Shown here: positions 26,311-39,059 of the stretch, one piece after another
How positions within the stretch are numbered: the first letter of the stretch is position 1
Layout: each line of letters begins with the position of its first letter
Made by a program: the position numbers and the translations under genes
Assembly: GCA_029747015.1 (NCBI GenBank)
Contig: JAKOGI010001558.1
Location: forward strand, 152,305 to 216,304
DNA: 64,000 nt
DNA from: Carnegiea gigantea
Taxonomy: Eukaryota > Streptophyta > Magnoliopsida > Caryophyllales > Cactaceae
Direction: 5' to 3'
Notes under the pieces: model-generated
The model's input: only the letters and a program-made list of their open reading frames with translations
The model's database searches: none
What the model was told of the DNA's origin: nothing

Positions 26311-28855
26311 CACAAGCACAAGGTGGCGTTGTAGCAAATCAAGGTCAATCCCACAAAGACTAAGTCAAGCTACTGGGCTATGTTCCCTCAAGATAGGCTA
26401 AACAAATTAAAATTTGAAATAGAAATTAAACTAATGTGCTATCTATTCTAATGGACAAATAATCAAGAAATTATACAAAACAAGCAATCCCTCAATTCAT
26501 GTGCCAATCAAGCACTTCTCCTTCAATTGGTTGTTTTAAAACCGACAATCGAAGTATCACTATCCTCTTTCAAGGTGAAGTGAAATACCTTAATCTAACC
26601 AATTTCCATTTCTCAAAGGCTCTTGATATGTTTAGGTTCACTAAGCATGTGATTATTAAATTTGTGGTTTCTCAATTAGTGTGACTTTCTCAAGACTCCA
26701 CACAATCAAATTAAATCCTGGGGTTCTAGTATTGAATTTCACCTTCAGTTCTTCACTCAATACCCAAAACTTACAAAAAAGTGATCAAATTTCTTACAAG
26801 ACAATAAACATCTAAGATTTGATAAAACAGCCCAACAAACCTACAAGAAAGTGATCAAATTTCTTAAAAGACAATAATCATCTAAGATTTGGTAAAACAA
26901 TCCAACGAATTGCAAAGTGCCAAAAGATATCAACACAAGATCGAGAAATTAACTAGTACTTGTATAAATTCAAGGCCAAAATAACAAATGGTAATCTAAA
27001 TTATAAAACACAAATCGTAAATGAGAAAAGAAAGAGAATGGAAGAGAATTGCTCAGCCAAAATTGCAGTTGAATCGTCGTTGCAAACCTGGTTTGAAATC
27101 CTTGCAATGTCCACTTCAATTCACTCTCTCTTACTCTAATATAAATCTAAATCCTAATCTAAATGATGAATGTTGAAGATTGGAATGGAAAAGGAATAAA
27201 TGAAAGCAGTAAAATAAGGCTTTTATCTCTGAAATCTAGTCTACAAAACAGTGCAAATGCTTGGAACACAAAAAGTTCCGAAGAAATCCAGCAACCTAGG
27301 AGGAAAAAATCTCACCATGGACTATAGGCACCACCATAGTTAAACCGTGATGGCCATTTCCATGCTCGTTCTCTCTTATTTTTCCCGTTACTTCTTCTTA
27401 GATACTCCTGGATCGTGGTAGTGGCCATAGTTTGTCCGTACTGGGTGCTTTTGGGCTCTTTTGCTATCTTCTTTGATCCATAATAATGCATGGTGAGTTC
27501 CATTTGACTAACTAAGTGTGAGAAATCTATGAAGATGAGCCCAAAAGGATATTGCTGAAAATCAATCTCCCTATGAAGACCAAGACAGAGAAAATCGCAA
27601 AATAACAATGATAATCTAATAAGATCATAACCTAAATCGAAGATCACCCATCAAGTAAGAAAGATTTTTTGTGAATTTTATTTGAGTAAGCTAGTAAAAA
27701 CAATAATCAAGAGAGATACATTTAGGCTAAAGATTAAACCACCACCTAGATTAAATCAACCCACCGTCTAATCCTCTAAAGCCTTAGCACCAAAGATTAG
27801 ATTAAAGGAATGAATTTAAATCACTGCCTTCCTTAGATAAAGAATTTGAGATTTTGATAAAACCACTTAGCTTTAAGCTCTCATATCATTCAATAAATCT
27901 GAATTTTTATGGGTGTAACTGGGTCTATAAATATCCAGTTGGAAGGGGATTAGCTGTTTACTTAGTGGGGCAAGTGAGCCAATAGGGGGTTTCCAAAATA
28001 TCTTAGAAAAATAAATTAAGATTTTAAGTTAATTATAATTAAGATGAGCTGTATTTTTCAGGATTCATCTTCCATCTTCTAGAGAGCTTTGAGAAGACTC
28101 TACTTCACCAATGGAGGTGCCGCCACTTAGAAAACTGTCCATGGTGTGTGTAAAATTATCCCATGGCAATTAATTTCCAAGATCACATCTGTATCCTCCT
28201 TAGTTAAGCTCATAATCAAAATCATGCATTTTCTAGCCCTAGACCAACCCTCGCTTTGTTAACAGTCCATACCTTTCTCAATACTTGGAGTCTAAGTGTG
28301 ATTTAAGGCTTTTTGGAAATTAGACTTCTGGAGTTTCCATCCATGTATAATCTACAAAACTTAGAGCCCATTTGCTTGGTTAAAACTGAAGAAGAAGTGA
28401 GGTAAAATTTTCTGTCTAGAAACTAAAAATGAGCTAATGAGGTGGTTTTAAGAGGAATATAGTAGCTAAATCTCCTTATTTAGAGCTACTAATTTCCTAA
28501 CCATCCTTTTCCTATCTTACTTGTGATCTTAAAGGCTCCAAATTAATAATAACCTTAGAGCCTCAAGACTTTGAGTCTTATTCTCAAGGTTCATCATTGT
28601 TCTTATTTAGACCATGGTTTTAGCTTGGAGGAAATTCTGATCTTCGTGGCTTGCTTCGGATCACATAAGGCCTCAAAATCTTCATTGTACCATTATGTTT
28701 TGGGTTCATAAGATCAAAATCTGCAAACACTTCTTAAATAAGTGAAACCAAGTACAATAGTAGAAATCAGGACACAAATTATACAATTAAGCATATTAAT
28801 CTCCTAAAATGACTTCCAAAAACTCATGAAATTCATGCAAATAAGACATTCATCA
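26311..28855 (-). repeat. 3' LTR of the gag-only element, with 1.2-kb extra segment
   Basis: Aligns with the 1309-bp LTR at 31865-33173 from about 26311 to 27486 and again from about 28676 to 28855. The segment in between (27487-28675) has no counterpart in the other LTR. It is either an insertion here or a deletion there; its edges show no obvious TIR or TG...CA. Confidence 0.7.
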
Positions 28856-30764
28856 CTCCCCCATGCTTAAACCTTTGCTTGTCCTCAAGCAAATACTAGA
28901 TTGAACTAGTAAGGGGACATACATGTCGGACTCAAAAAGGTTAATATCGCCTTAGGCTAGGCAACTCACAACACATCAAAAGCAAGAATATCAATCAACG
29001 GTAACCTCAAATAGTGCAAAAGATATCTCAAAATTAGGAGAAGATGAATTTTTTCAAAGAAGTATATGACCACAAGCCAGATATCAAACTTGATTACCCC
29101 TAAAGAACCACAAAACACATCATGGAAATACAAGGAATTTTAGCGCTAAATAGACTGGTAGAACATTGCTTTTGGGGAAACGTAGATCACTCCTGCTCAT
29201 GTGTTTGAAATATAGCATGCGTTTACTCAAGACTCATTCCAAAGATGCAATTTACCATAAGCTTGCCAAGACTCTCAAATTCTCCATTAATAAAAATGCA
29301 ATGTGTACATAACAATTAAGAGGACTTTACATGGGTTATACTATGGGCTAGAAGGGTTAGGGAAATGAGTGGGCTAACGAATTTGGATAATGTGGAGCTA
29401 TGTAGCCAACTCACTAGGGAGTAACCAACAAAGCACCAACTAACCATGAAGTTCGCTAATAACTCAAACTCCAACAACACAATTAACATACTCTAATGAA
29501 TCATATAGGAAATGAGTTGACAAAGAAAGTAACTCAATATGTATAAATCCCCTAAGCTAATCACTTATTCATTCTTTTTTTTTTTTTCCCCTTGATGTCG
29601 TCTTTTTTTTCAACATAATTTTTTTCTTCCTCTTTTTTTTCCCCTTTTTTCTTTGGGAGGATAAAATAGAATTCATCTATGAAAGGTATAGGACCACCAA
29701 TAGTCGACTCACAACTTAATATATAGATAAGCAAACCATATCAATATAAGGGGAACACCCCAAATCTATAATACCAACATCCCATCATCAAGCTAACATA
29801 ACAAGTAACCATAACCTCAATTAGCCCCATAAGCTTCCAACAAATAAACTTGAATTGATGCTTCATAGACTTGACTTAAGGATAGCAATATTATATAGCC
29901 AAGGGCTAACATAACAAGGATCACAACAACGATGGATATAAGCTCAAAGGGGCTCGCAAAGGGGGAGGGTAGGCTATTTTTCTATGTGGCTAATGATCCA
30001 AAGAAAGAATGCCTCTATCGTATCATCAACTATGCACATGCAAATGTGGTTTTGAACAAGAATCTAGGCAAGTTCTAGACATGCAACATGGAAGAGTCAC
30101 ACACATTAGATAACATGAGACTAAATATACTGATTAGTCCAAAGAATGCTTAAAGCCTCACGGGATATCTACCAAAGTTTCAATTAGCTCATAAAATGAC
30201 TATCATATACCAACATTAGTGCTAAAGACTCTAGGGGGCAACAAAGTCCTCAATCAAGACAAGGGTCAAAATAAGGAATATTTACAAAACCTTCACAATA
30301 TTTAGCACCAAAAAGAATTACACATCAACAGCTACGTGAGCTTATGAAAACTATTTTGCCTTAAAGAATCATCATTGGAGGGTATCTCAAACCAATCTAC
30401 ACCATCGCTCCATACAATCCTATATGTAAATCTAAAATGCAGCACATCATTGCAAAAGAAAGGAAACCTACACCTGCATGCTCACTAGTCTGTAAACTAA
30501 AAACTAAAATAAAAACATTAAACCATCCTTCCCCTATGCTTAGATAAAGCATTATTATTTAAAGTAAAGAAAGTAAGAGAAGGGAAAAAGAACAAGACAT
30601 AACGATCTCACCAGGTTAGATGCTGAGTACATCTAGGCTAAGGTCTCCTCGCAAATAGGGCAAATGGAGCATCAATCACTCCATCACAACATCAAGACTT
30701 GGCTTGTCAAATTAGATGCTGTCAAAATACCACAATTTATAAAATACAAGGCAAGAGGCAATAA
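28856..30764. other. Interior of the gag-only element, non-coding
   Basis: Polypurine region at 28856-28895, then 1.9 kb of A-rich DNA. A T-rich run lies at about 29577-29650. No open frame or motif recognised. Confidence 0.5.
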
Positions 30765-31412
30765 CTAAAACACACCAAAGACAATAAGCATCCTCTTAAT
30801 CTTATCAAATGCCTTAGAAAAATCATAGGAATGATTAAAGAATGTAGTCCACATAACTTTCCTCGACAAGTCCTCTAGGCATATATAATAAGCGTCAATG
30901 GAGGAATTATATCCCCTAAAGTAACCTAGGGAGACATAACCATCAACATTCCTACCAGGCATATCAAGCACGTTATCCTCATAGCCCAAATCCATAGTAG
31001 CATTACAAATTATAGTATTATCAATGGGCACATCAATGTAATACTCAGAGGAAGGAAAAGGGTAATGAACAAAGAGGAGAAGCATGTGAATGATCAAGGA
31101 GACTGGTGAGAACACTATCACAACCAAGGCTAGGAGACTCCTCATGCATAGACACATTACATGATCAGTTAGATCATGCACCCTATAAAAAGTATCTTCT
31201 AACTTTAAACATGCATCAACAACACTAAACCTAGCAACAACCCCAAAAGGTTTACCCATCTCAAGCTCCATGCGTTGAGCTAAAGGAAAGGATGAATCAG
31301 GTAAGGTCAGAACATCAATGTTGTCCCTAGGTGATGCAAAGTCAAGTTGAGTATAGCATGCATAATAAGGACACGAATTTATAGTATGGTTATAAGAATT
31401 ACACAAGTCACA
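30765..31412 (-). pseudogene. Gag-like fragment with zinc knuckle
   Basis: An uninterrupted minus-strand frame of about 215 residues. It opens with the knuckle CDLCNSYNHTINSC (complement of 31371-31412), a perfect Cys-X2-Cys-X4-His-X4-Cys nucleocapsid motif. It continues YASPRDN-like (FASPRDNIDVLTLPD), ELEMGKPFGVVARFSVVDAC and LEDTFYRVHDL, a segment I associate with uncharacterised gag-type proteins of large plant LTR elements. The N-terminal capsid part upstream is broken. No function beyond RNA binding by the knuckle should be inferred. Confidence 0.5.
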
Positions 31413-31864
31413 CCAAAAAGGGGTATAATAAGATCTAGTATAGAATGCACAAGGATTAGATAATGAATATCTAGAAATACGACTAGCCTTCTCAAACTCA
31501 AATGAATCTTAAGCAATCCACCTAAGCAAATATTATGCCTCATCAATGCTTTTATCATGAGAACTCCAATACCCTAAAAGAGCATGGATTTTACTATTCA
31601 AACCCTCATTAATAATGTCCAAAAATTGCCATTTATCCACACAATAACCACATTGAGTAAGAAAGATATTCAATCATTTACAATACCTCCAAATAATTCA
31701 CACTTGAATTAAGGAAATTGGAAAATGGCCATAATCTTTTTATCAATTTTTTTAATTTTTAATTTTTTTTTAAAGAAAAACAAAATGTTTAGTCAAACCT
31801 ATTGAGAAAAAAATCCAATGTTTAACACTAGTCCTGGGCAATGGTGCCAAAAACTTGATTGGAT

Positions 31865-33173
31865 TGTAAGCACACGGTGGCATTGTAGCAAATCAAGGTC
31901 AATTCCACACAGACTAGGCTAAAGATACCAGGCTATGTTCCCTCAAGAGAGGCTAAGAAAATTAAAATTTGAGATAGAAATTAAACTAATGTACTATCTA
32001 ATCTAATGGATAAATAATCAAGGAATTCTGCAAAACAAGCAATCTATCAATTCATATATCAATCAAGCACTTCTTCCTCAATTATTTATTTCAAAACCGG
32101 CAATCGAAGTATCATAACCCTCTTTTAAGGTGAAGTAAAATACCTTAATCTAACAAATTACCGTTTCTTGAATGCTCTTGGTACGGTTAGGTTCATTAAG
32201 CATGCGATCATCAAATTCATGGTTTCTCAATTGGTGTCACTTTCTTAAGACTCCACACAATCAAATCAAATCCTAGGGTCCTAGCATCAAATTTCACTTT
32301 TCAGTCCTTCACTCAATACCCAAAACTTATAAGAAAGTGTCAAATTACATGCAAGACAATAAACATATAAGATTTGATAAAGCAATCCAACATAACGTAA
32401 AGTGCCAAAAGATATCAACACAAGATCGAGGAATTAACTAGTACTTGCATAAATTCAAGACCAAAACAACAAATGGTAATCAAAATTACAACTAAATGAG
32501 AAAAAGAGAAGAGAAACAAAGAGGATTGGTCAGCTAAGATCGCGCTTGAGCCATCATTGCAAACTCAGGTCAGAACCCTTACAAATCTCCACTTCAATTC
32601 ACTCTCTCTTACTCTAATCTAAATATAAATCCTAATCTAGATGATGAATGTTGATGAGTGGAATGGAATGGTGATGAATGAAAGTAGTAAAACAAGGCTT
32701 TTATTGCAGAAATCTAGTGTGCAAAACCGTCCAAACACTTGAAACACGAAAAGTCACGAAGAAATCCAACAGCCTCGGGGGAACATATCTCACCACAACC
32801 TATATCCGTGGGGCCACCCACGAACTGCAGGCACCACCACGGTCAACCACGGTGGCCACTGCCATGCTCATTCTCTTTTGTTTTCCCAGTTGCTTCTTCC
32901 TGGAACCTCCTAGACTTTTGTACTAGGCACGATTTGTCCATGCTAGGTGTCATTGGGCCTCTTTTGCTATCTTCTTTGATCCATAAGTTTTCAAAATCTT
33001 CATTGTATCATCATACTTTAGGTTCACAAATTCAAAATCGGTAAACATTCTCAAACAAGTGAAACCAAGCATAATAGAAGAAATAAGGGTACAAATCATA
33101 CAATTAAGCACATTAATCTCCTAAAATGACTTCCAAATACTCATGAAATTCTATGCAAATATGACATTCATCA
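31865..33173 (-). repeat. 5' LTR of the gag-only element
   Basis: 1309-bp LTR. The high end is TGATGAATGTC on the minus strand (complement ends at 33173). The low end is near 31865, just before the primer-site sequence. This copy lacks the 1.2-kb segment present in its partner. Confidence 0.7.
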
Positions 33174-33404
33174 GACTCCTACCCCCTTCATTCTAAAGGT
33201 GTACATTCTTGATTCGGATTAAGCCTCTTAAGTCCTCTATCAAGATCAAAATTTGATCAAATTCATCTGAAAATATTGAAGCAAAGGATTACATTAATTG
33301 TATTAAATATAGAGATTGCACTCATATACAATGTTAATACAAAAGCTCAATTTGTTACTCAATTTCTTATCTAATTTATTTTAGGGTCAAAATTTATGTT
33401 TACA
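33174..33404 (+). repeat. 5' LTR of Tat/Ogre-like element 1, part 3
   Basis: Resumes with CCTACCCCCTTCATTCTAAAGG (align with CTACCCCTATGATTCAAGGG of the intact LTR at about 57386). It ends ...GTTTACA just before TTTTGGCACGCTCGGTGAG, the primer-site position. This equals ...ATTACA then TTTGGCACGTTTGGTGGG at 57517. Confidence 0.75.
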
Positions 33405-36400
33405 AATTTTGGCACGCTCGGTGAGACCATCTCTATCTCTCATCTTTTTCTCCTAAAAATTAAGACTTTCAAGTTTCAATAACGTCCTCTTCAAAGAAGA
33501 CATAGCCACAAAGAATGTTACTTTGAATCTTCAAAGGAAAAGAACACTAGATTTCTCTCTCGTAGATCCTATGAAACTGATGCCACCTTTAATAGGCAAA
33601 CCCACAGATTGGAGGCAAGAAGCATGGCAAGGGCTGCTGCAGTAATTGTCACTAGACAAATAATGACGTCTGCACCCAAACTCTAAGACTTGAAGATGAA
33701 GCAAAAAGTGTTTTGTTGGTTTAAAACCAAATCAAACTTCAATCTCTAATCTGTGAAGTAGAAGACTACTATACTATTTACTATTCTTCATCCTCACCAA
33801 AATTGATTTTCTTGTCAGAAACTGAAGCTAAGTTCTAAGAAACCGTTCTCATGCTAGTTATGATGACAGGCACAAACAATTAAGAAAAGGAGATGGCTAA
33901 CAAGAAGGTCATCTTACAGAAACTCATGAAGGAGAGTGAAGAAAAGGAAGTGCATATGAAGCTTCAAGAGAAAAAGATTGCTAAGCTGACTAAGAAGTTA
34001 GGAAAACAATTAGCTCAATCTTTCACAAAAGACTCAAAAAGTAAAGAAGAGGAAGATGTGCCCCTCCACAGTGAAGCTTCTGACAACAAGAAGCGGCTAA
34101 AGAAAGGCGATAAGCCTAAAAACGAGTGGTATTTAGGATCAATGTTTGTCAAACCAAGCCAAGACTTGATAGCAAATGTAATTGAAGCACAACCAAGAGG
34201 AGGTTCACATAGAACTCACCTATACAGCAAGCCCTAGACTAAGAGGGTTAATGCTCTCTGCATATCCCATAGTTATCAACCTTTTATGTTCCACTAGTAT
34301 GATGGGAAGGGAACCCAAAGCAACATGTCACACATTTCAGTGAGAAATGCAATAATGCTGGCACTGATGGCAATCTCATAATAAAGCATTTTGACCAGGC
34401 ATTAAAAGGTATTCCTTTTTATTGGTATATTGACCTAGAAACCAAGTCCATCAATAGTTGGGAATAGATGGACTGATAATTCCTTAACGGGTTCTATAAC
34501 AACCAGCACATCGCCAATAACATTGAGCTGACAAATACAAAACAATGAAAAGATGAGTTAGTTCTTGACTATATCCACTGCTGCTGTGCACTTAGCCTTG
34601 AGTGTAAAGATGGCCTATTTGAAACTTCTGTTGTTAAAATGGGTACCAAGGCATGGAGTGGGACTTGTTGTATGTTACACATATAAGCAAACCTAGGACT
34701 TTCTAAGAATTGGCAACTAAGGTACATGATATGGAGGTGACGATAGGTAATCATCATGGCAACCCCTTCTATTCTACTAAATCTAAGATGGACAAAGTTG
34801 AATTCAAGAAAAATGTTAAGTTCTCTAAGATCATGACTAAGGAGGCAATGACTATCTCTATAGTTGAGCCAATTTAGATTATAGGAAAGCCTAAATTAGT
34901 AGATAAGAGGTGCACAACATTTAAGGATGCAATAAAGAAACTTCCCACACTAAAAGAGCTTAAGGAAAAGAAGTACCCATTTCTTGACTCGAATTTTCGG
35001 GTATGCTAGATGACTTGCTCAAGAAGGGTGCCATTCAACTACTAGAATCAAAGAGCCTAGATAAAGCTAGAAGAATTACCGATCTAAAATACTGTTGGTA
35101 CCATAGGGTCATCAGTCACCCTCTTGAAAAGTGCATTACACTCAAGGAACTCATCACACAATTAGCTAAGCATGGAAGGATCATTCTAGATTTGGATAAA
35201 ACGGCAGAAGCTATTCACATCTCTATCTTATATAAGCATCATGCCCCTCCATGTCAACAAAAGGTTGAACTATTTGGCTTCCCTGGACAAACACAATTTA
35301 ACCCCTTTGTTAAAAGAGGACCTAATCACAGTCCAACTTGGGAGTTTAGAACCAGTAGTTCTCTCACTACTTATCCCATCACAACTGCCAAAGACCAATC
35401 CCTCATCAAGCAACTTTAAGAAGGATGGAAAGGGTGGATCGTTGTTGCTAGGTGCAAGTCAAGAAAGCAAAGGCAAGCTCAACCACCCTCACTTTGTCAT
35501 AAGAAAAGTCAAGGAAGAACATTGTTCGCCATCAATAAAGAGCAGGAAGTTTAGGGCATTAACCCACTTCACTAAAAACAATCCATCTTTGTTACCTTAA
35601 GTGAATTCTTCCCAAAAGGATTCTTTGATAAAGTGATTATCAACATGGTTTCATGTTCTGAATTTGATGTTGATGATGACGAGACAAATGAAGAGTAGAA
35701 TGCCAAAAAGGCACCTACTCTCAAAAGAGATGAAAACGCTCTCGTCGTTCTATAAGCTTTGTCAGTGCACGTGGGTTAGCAGTAATTTTTTCACCTGTTC
35801 GGAGAGACACATGAATAAGTTGTTGTCACTTGCTATGCAAAGTTATATGATGACAATGTGTAGGATGTACCACTTACAAGTAGTCATACCCAATGTGCCA
35901 TCTGCAACCCTGTCGTGACATTCATCGATGATGGCTTATTGTTAAGTTCTAAACCACATAATTATCTATTGTTTGTTACTAGATACATTTGGGGCCAAAT
36001 GTTTAAGCTAATTCTAGTGGATGGTGGCTTGACAATCAACATCATGCCTAAGTCTACTATGAACAATTTGGGCATCGCCATCGAGGCATTATCCAAGAGT
36101 CCAATGATGACATAAGGTTCCAACCTAGAAGATAATATATAGTTGGTATGATTCACTTAGAGTTGACAATCGGCAACTTGACAACATCATCAATTTTTCA
36201 TGTGATAGATTCTAAGACTTCATATAAGTTTATGCTTGGGTATCCCTGGCTACATGAACATGGAGTGGTAGTGTCAACCTTGCACCAATGTCTTAAGTAG
36301 TATCAAGAGGGGAACAGAAGATAAATGGTGATGTTAACCATTTATCATGGCTGAGTCATACTTCGATGATGTAGAGTTCTTCAAAGAAGGTGCTGCGCCA

Positions 36401-36480
36401 AAAGAAATTATGCCAGCCGCTATATCCTCCACAGAAAAGGCTAGTGTAAAGAATGTCAAGGTGACTCATACACACTATAG
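33405..36480 (+). pseudogene. Tat/Ogre-like element 1: degenerate gag-protease
   Basis: Plus-strand remnant following the split LTR. The gag N-terminus is at 33893-34237, with heptad-like K/E-rich coiled coil and GGSHRTHLYSKP, matching GGGSHKTHLYTKP of element 2. A decayed central gag follows. At 35003-35419 is LDDLLKKGAIQLLESK with the His/Cys motif CWYHRVISHPLEKC. A retropepsin-like segment at 35915-36115 reads KLILVDGGLTINIMPKSTM, where the usual D-S/N-G-S active site has become VDGGLT. Many stops and shifts; no reverse transcriptase or integrase follows. Inactive. Confidence 0.7.
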
Positions 36481-37137
36481 AAGGCGGTGGTGTTGGTAAC
36501 ACTAAGCCATAACAATAATTGGAAGAAGAAAATAAGCAGACAATTTTAGTTGTTCCAGCAAAACAAACAATCCTCGCAGCAAAGTCATAGTGCCAGTGGA
36601 AACATGAGGAGATTTTTGCCAATGGCATTAGGACTCCCACTCCTCAACCCTCCTTACGGTGATCCATCCTCCTTAGATAGGATGGTATAAAGAGATCTTA
36701 AGGAGATTATTTAAGGGGAAGCTTACCAATCCAAAGGCTGGTCAGGGAGAGATCAAGTAGATATTGGCTGATCTCCGAGGGATGTGTGAGAATTTGGGTC
36801 AATGTGCTACCGAGCTCAAAAGCATTAACTCGAATCTAAAGGCGGAGGAAGGATATGAGTTTGGGGCAAATATAACAAGGTTAGAGATGCATGGAAGATC
36901 ACCCAGGATAAGGTGGGAGGTGGACATTGGTAAAGAGACTGGTGAACCCGAGGGTGCAGTGGAACCAAAGTCGAATGCCTCAGCTCTCCATCCATATGAT
37001 CAAGCTTGATACTTTCTCTCTTTCTACTCTAAAAAACAATTTCATATTCTTATGCTTCTGAACAATTTGGATGTTTTAAAATAATGATTTACCAAATATT
37101 TTTGTGAGCTCGCCCCTTTTGTTGTCAAAAGGGGGGG
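36481..37137 (+). other. Retroelement tail with polypurine tract
   Basis: Contains an 81-residue open frame (36764-37009) without recognised family. At the end it has GTTGTCAAAAGGGGGGG (37119-37137 region), resembling the polypurine tract that precedes a copia 3' LTR. Confidence 0.35.
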
Positions 37138-37507
37138 TGAAAAAGTGTGGACTCAAGGACATTGTCTATGAAAGATCAAAGTCTGCCTTAAAAGGCTTTG
37201 AAAGCTTCCAGCATCGACAGCTAGGTGACTAGAGGTGCCTTGTATTTTGCTATGGTTAGCTATGCTATATTTTTGCTATAGTTTGCTACTGATTCCTTAA
37301 TATGCTCACATGCTTAATATGCTTATATGATCTTTAAATTGAGGTTTTGTCTTTCATCAAAAAAGGAAGATTGAAGACTCCCTCAATGTCAGTAGCAACA
37401 TCATTGACCATTTCAATGTCATAGTTCACAAACCTTAGGTATTTTGAGTGAAAGATAAAAGCTTAATTTGAAGACATTCAGTTACATTAACAAATCTTGT
37501 CTCTGCA
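37138..37507 (+). repeat. LTR-like segment between a polypurine tract and a primer site
   Basis: Starts TGAAAAAGTGTGGAC directly after the G-run and ends TCTCTGCA. Seven bases on, 37514-37526 reads TGGTATCAAAGTC, differing at two positions from the initiator methionine tRNA site. Having a polypurine tract on its left and a primer site on its right is what an LTR shared by two tandem elements looks like. Ends are not confirmed by a second copy. Confidence 0.4.
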
Positions 37508-37856
37508 GGAATCTGGTATCAAAGTCAGAATCTCTAACTTTGGTATTAACATAATCATTTTTGGTAAAAACGATATATATGATATATTGCTTTATTCTTG
37601 AGATATATTATTATTAATATCTTTAGAAATTATTCCTTATTCCTCTTTGAATGGTACATTTCCTTGCGTATCAATCAAGATCTTTCAAAGATTTTTATTT
37701 GATCCAGTTTTGAAAAGTTATAATAAATCAATCTTGGGCTTATTCGTAAATTATTTTGATTGATTTCAGTGAGATCTTTGGAGATCAAATCAAGATCTTC
37801 TCTGAGCGCTCAATATCCATTAATTTCGTCAATCAAGTGTCTACTGGAAACACCAA

Positions 37857-38495
37857 TGTTGGAATTAGTGACATTGGATTCTAGATAGAATACATTGAAG
37901 AAATGCCAAGCATAGCTCCAATGACCAAGAAGGTTTTAAATTGATAAAAGCAAGAGCTGAAGCATATTGCAAGACCGAAGAAAGAATTATATTGTGAAAG
38001 AAGCTCAAGTACAAATCCTTCATAATGCTCTCTTATGTGCTTTTGTTCATCTGAATATTTGTAAGGGAGATTTGTAATAAGTAAGTTGTGGAACTTGCTT
38101 GGGTAGGTAGGTGTTGAGACATCAATACTTAGAGAGTGTATTAACTGAGGTTCCTTAGTCAAGTGAGATTGGAATGCTAGGCAAATTGTGAATTCAAGGC
38201 CATTCGTGTGTACTTCTAAAGAAACAAGAAGTGGAGGAGACTAAATCCTAAGGGAAGAAGTGTCTTAGGTGGTGATTAGTCCTGTTGGGAAGGGTGAACA
38301 TCGTAAAAATATCTTGTGTTTTATCCTATTTTTATTTGTGCACTTTACTTTTGTTTATTACTGACATTAGTAACCAACCCTCAAGGTTATCATCTTTGAC
38401 ATTGGCGGTACAGGTTCAAAATTCATTGCAACTTTTATAAAGTCTTAATTTTTAAGATATTACCGTATTCACCCTACCTCTAGGGTGATCTAACA
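37857..38495 (+). repeat. Solo copia-type LTR (candidate)
   Basis: 639 bp beginning TGTTGGAATTAGTGACATTG and ending CTCTAGGGTGATCTAACA; TGTT...AACA are matched ends. The last part, CCGTATTCACCCTACCTCTAG, resembles the end of SIRE/Maximus-type LTRs. No primer site or coding follows and no 5-bp duplication is evident. Confidence 0.5.
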
Positions 38496-38499
38496 TTGT

Positions 38500-39053
38500 C
38501 TTTTGAGACCTTCAACTTTAATTCTTTTTAAGCTATATTCGGGTATCCAACCATCCCCACTTGAAGAGCATAATGACCTGGTGTTTTGCTATTCGAATGG
38601 CTTACAAGTCACCTCGACCGGATGTCTATCCCACTATCTTTTCCCTGCTAGGTAACTGCCCAAGGCCCTTCCTATGGCACAACTTACGATCTTCGATCGG
38701 CTCCAGTACCATCTATAATGCTCCATCCCCTTCCAGGCTACGGATAGTTACCAGGAATGGTTTCAAAGATCGTTGATTGACCCCATAAATCACCACAAGT
38801 CTTTCCTGCGACCTTTGTCCTATCTCACATTGGTTTGGTTTGCTTTGGTTTGTTGTGTTTGGCTCCTATCATCATCATTACTATCAACCACTTTTATCAT
38901 ACTAGATTATGTGGAGGTCCAAATCATTCAGGTTAACGTGAACATGTTCATTATTGAGGTATACTATGATGGTTATGCCCTTTCACTTATGAGGTCTTAC
39001 TAAATCCATGTAGCTAGTAAAAGTAATTCTCTGAAAATGTCGGGGTGTTACAG
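38500..39053 (-). repeat. Gypsy LTR fragment, minus orientation
   Basis: The right end complements to TGTAACACCCCGACATTTTC (ends at 39052-39053), a common start of plant gypsy LTRs. The rest of the stretch has LTR-like composition and no genes. Confidence 0.4.
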
Positions 39054-39059
39054 ATGAAG

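Larger units (their letters stand above)
26311..33173 (-). mobile_element. Gag-only (non-autonomous) Athila-like LTR element
   Basis: Direct repeats at 26311-28855 and 31865-33173 are its LTRs. On the minus strand they begin TGATGAATGTC. Next to the low-coordinate LTR the minus strand reads GGACAAGCAAAGGTTTAAGC then ATGGGGGAG, a typical polypurine region. Next to the other LTR it reads TGGCACCATTGCCCAGG, close to the tRNA-Asp-type primer site TGGCGCCGTTGCCGGGG. So transcription runs right to left. The 3-kb interior holds only a gag-like fragment; no protease, reverse transcriptase or integrase was seen. It is inserted in the LTR of Tat/Ogre-like element 1. Confidence 0.7.

Noticed and set aside
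38500..39053. Cassandra-type TRIM (5S-containing LTR)
   Set aside because: The end TGTAACACCCC fits, but no 5S RNA internal boxes were found in the segment.
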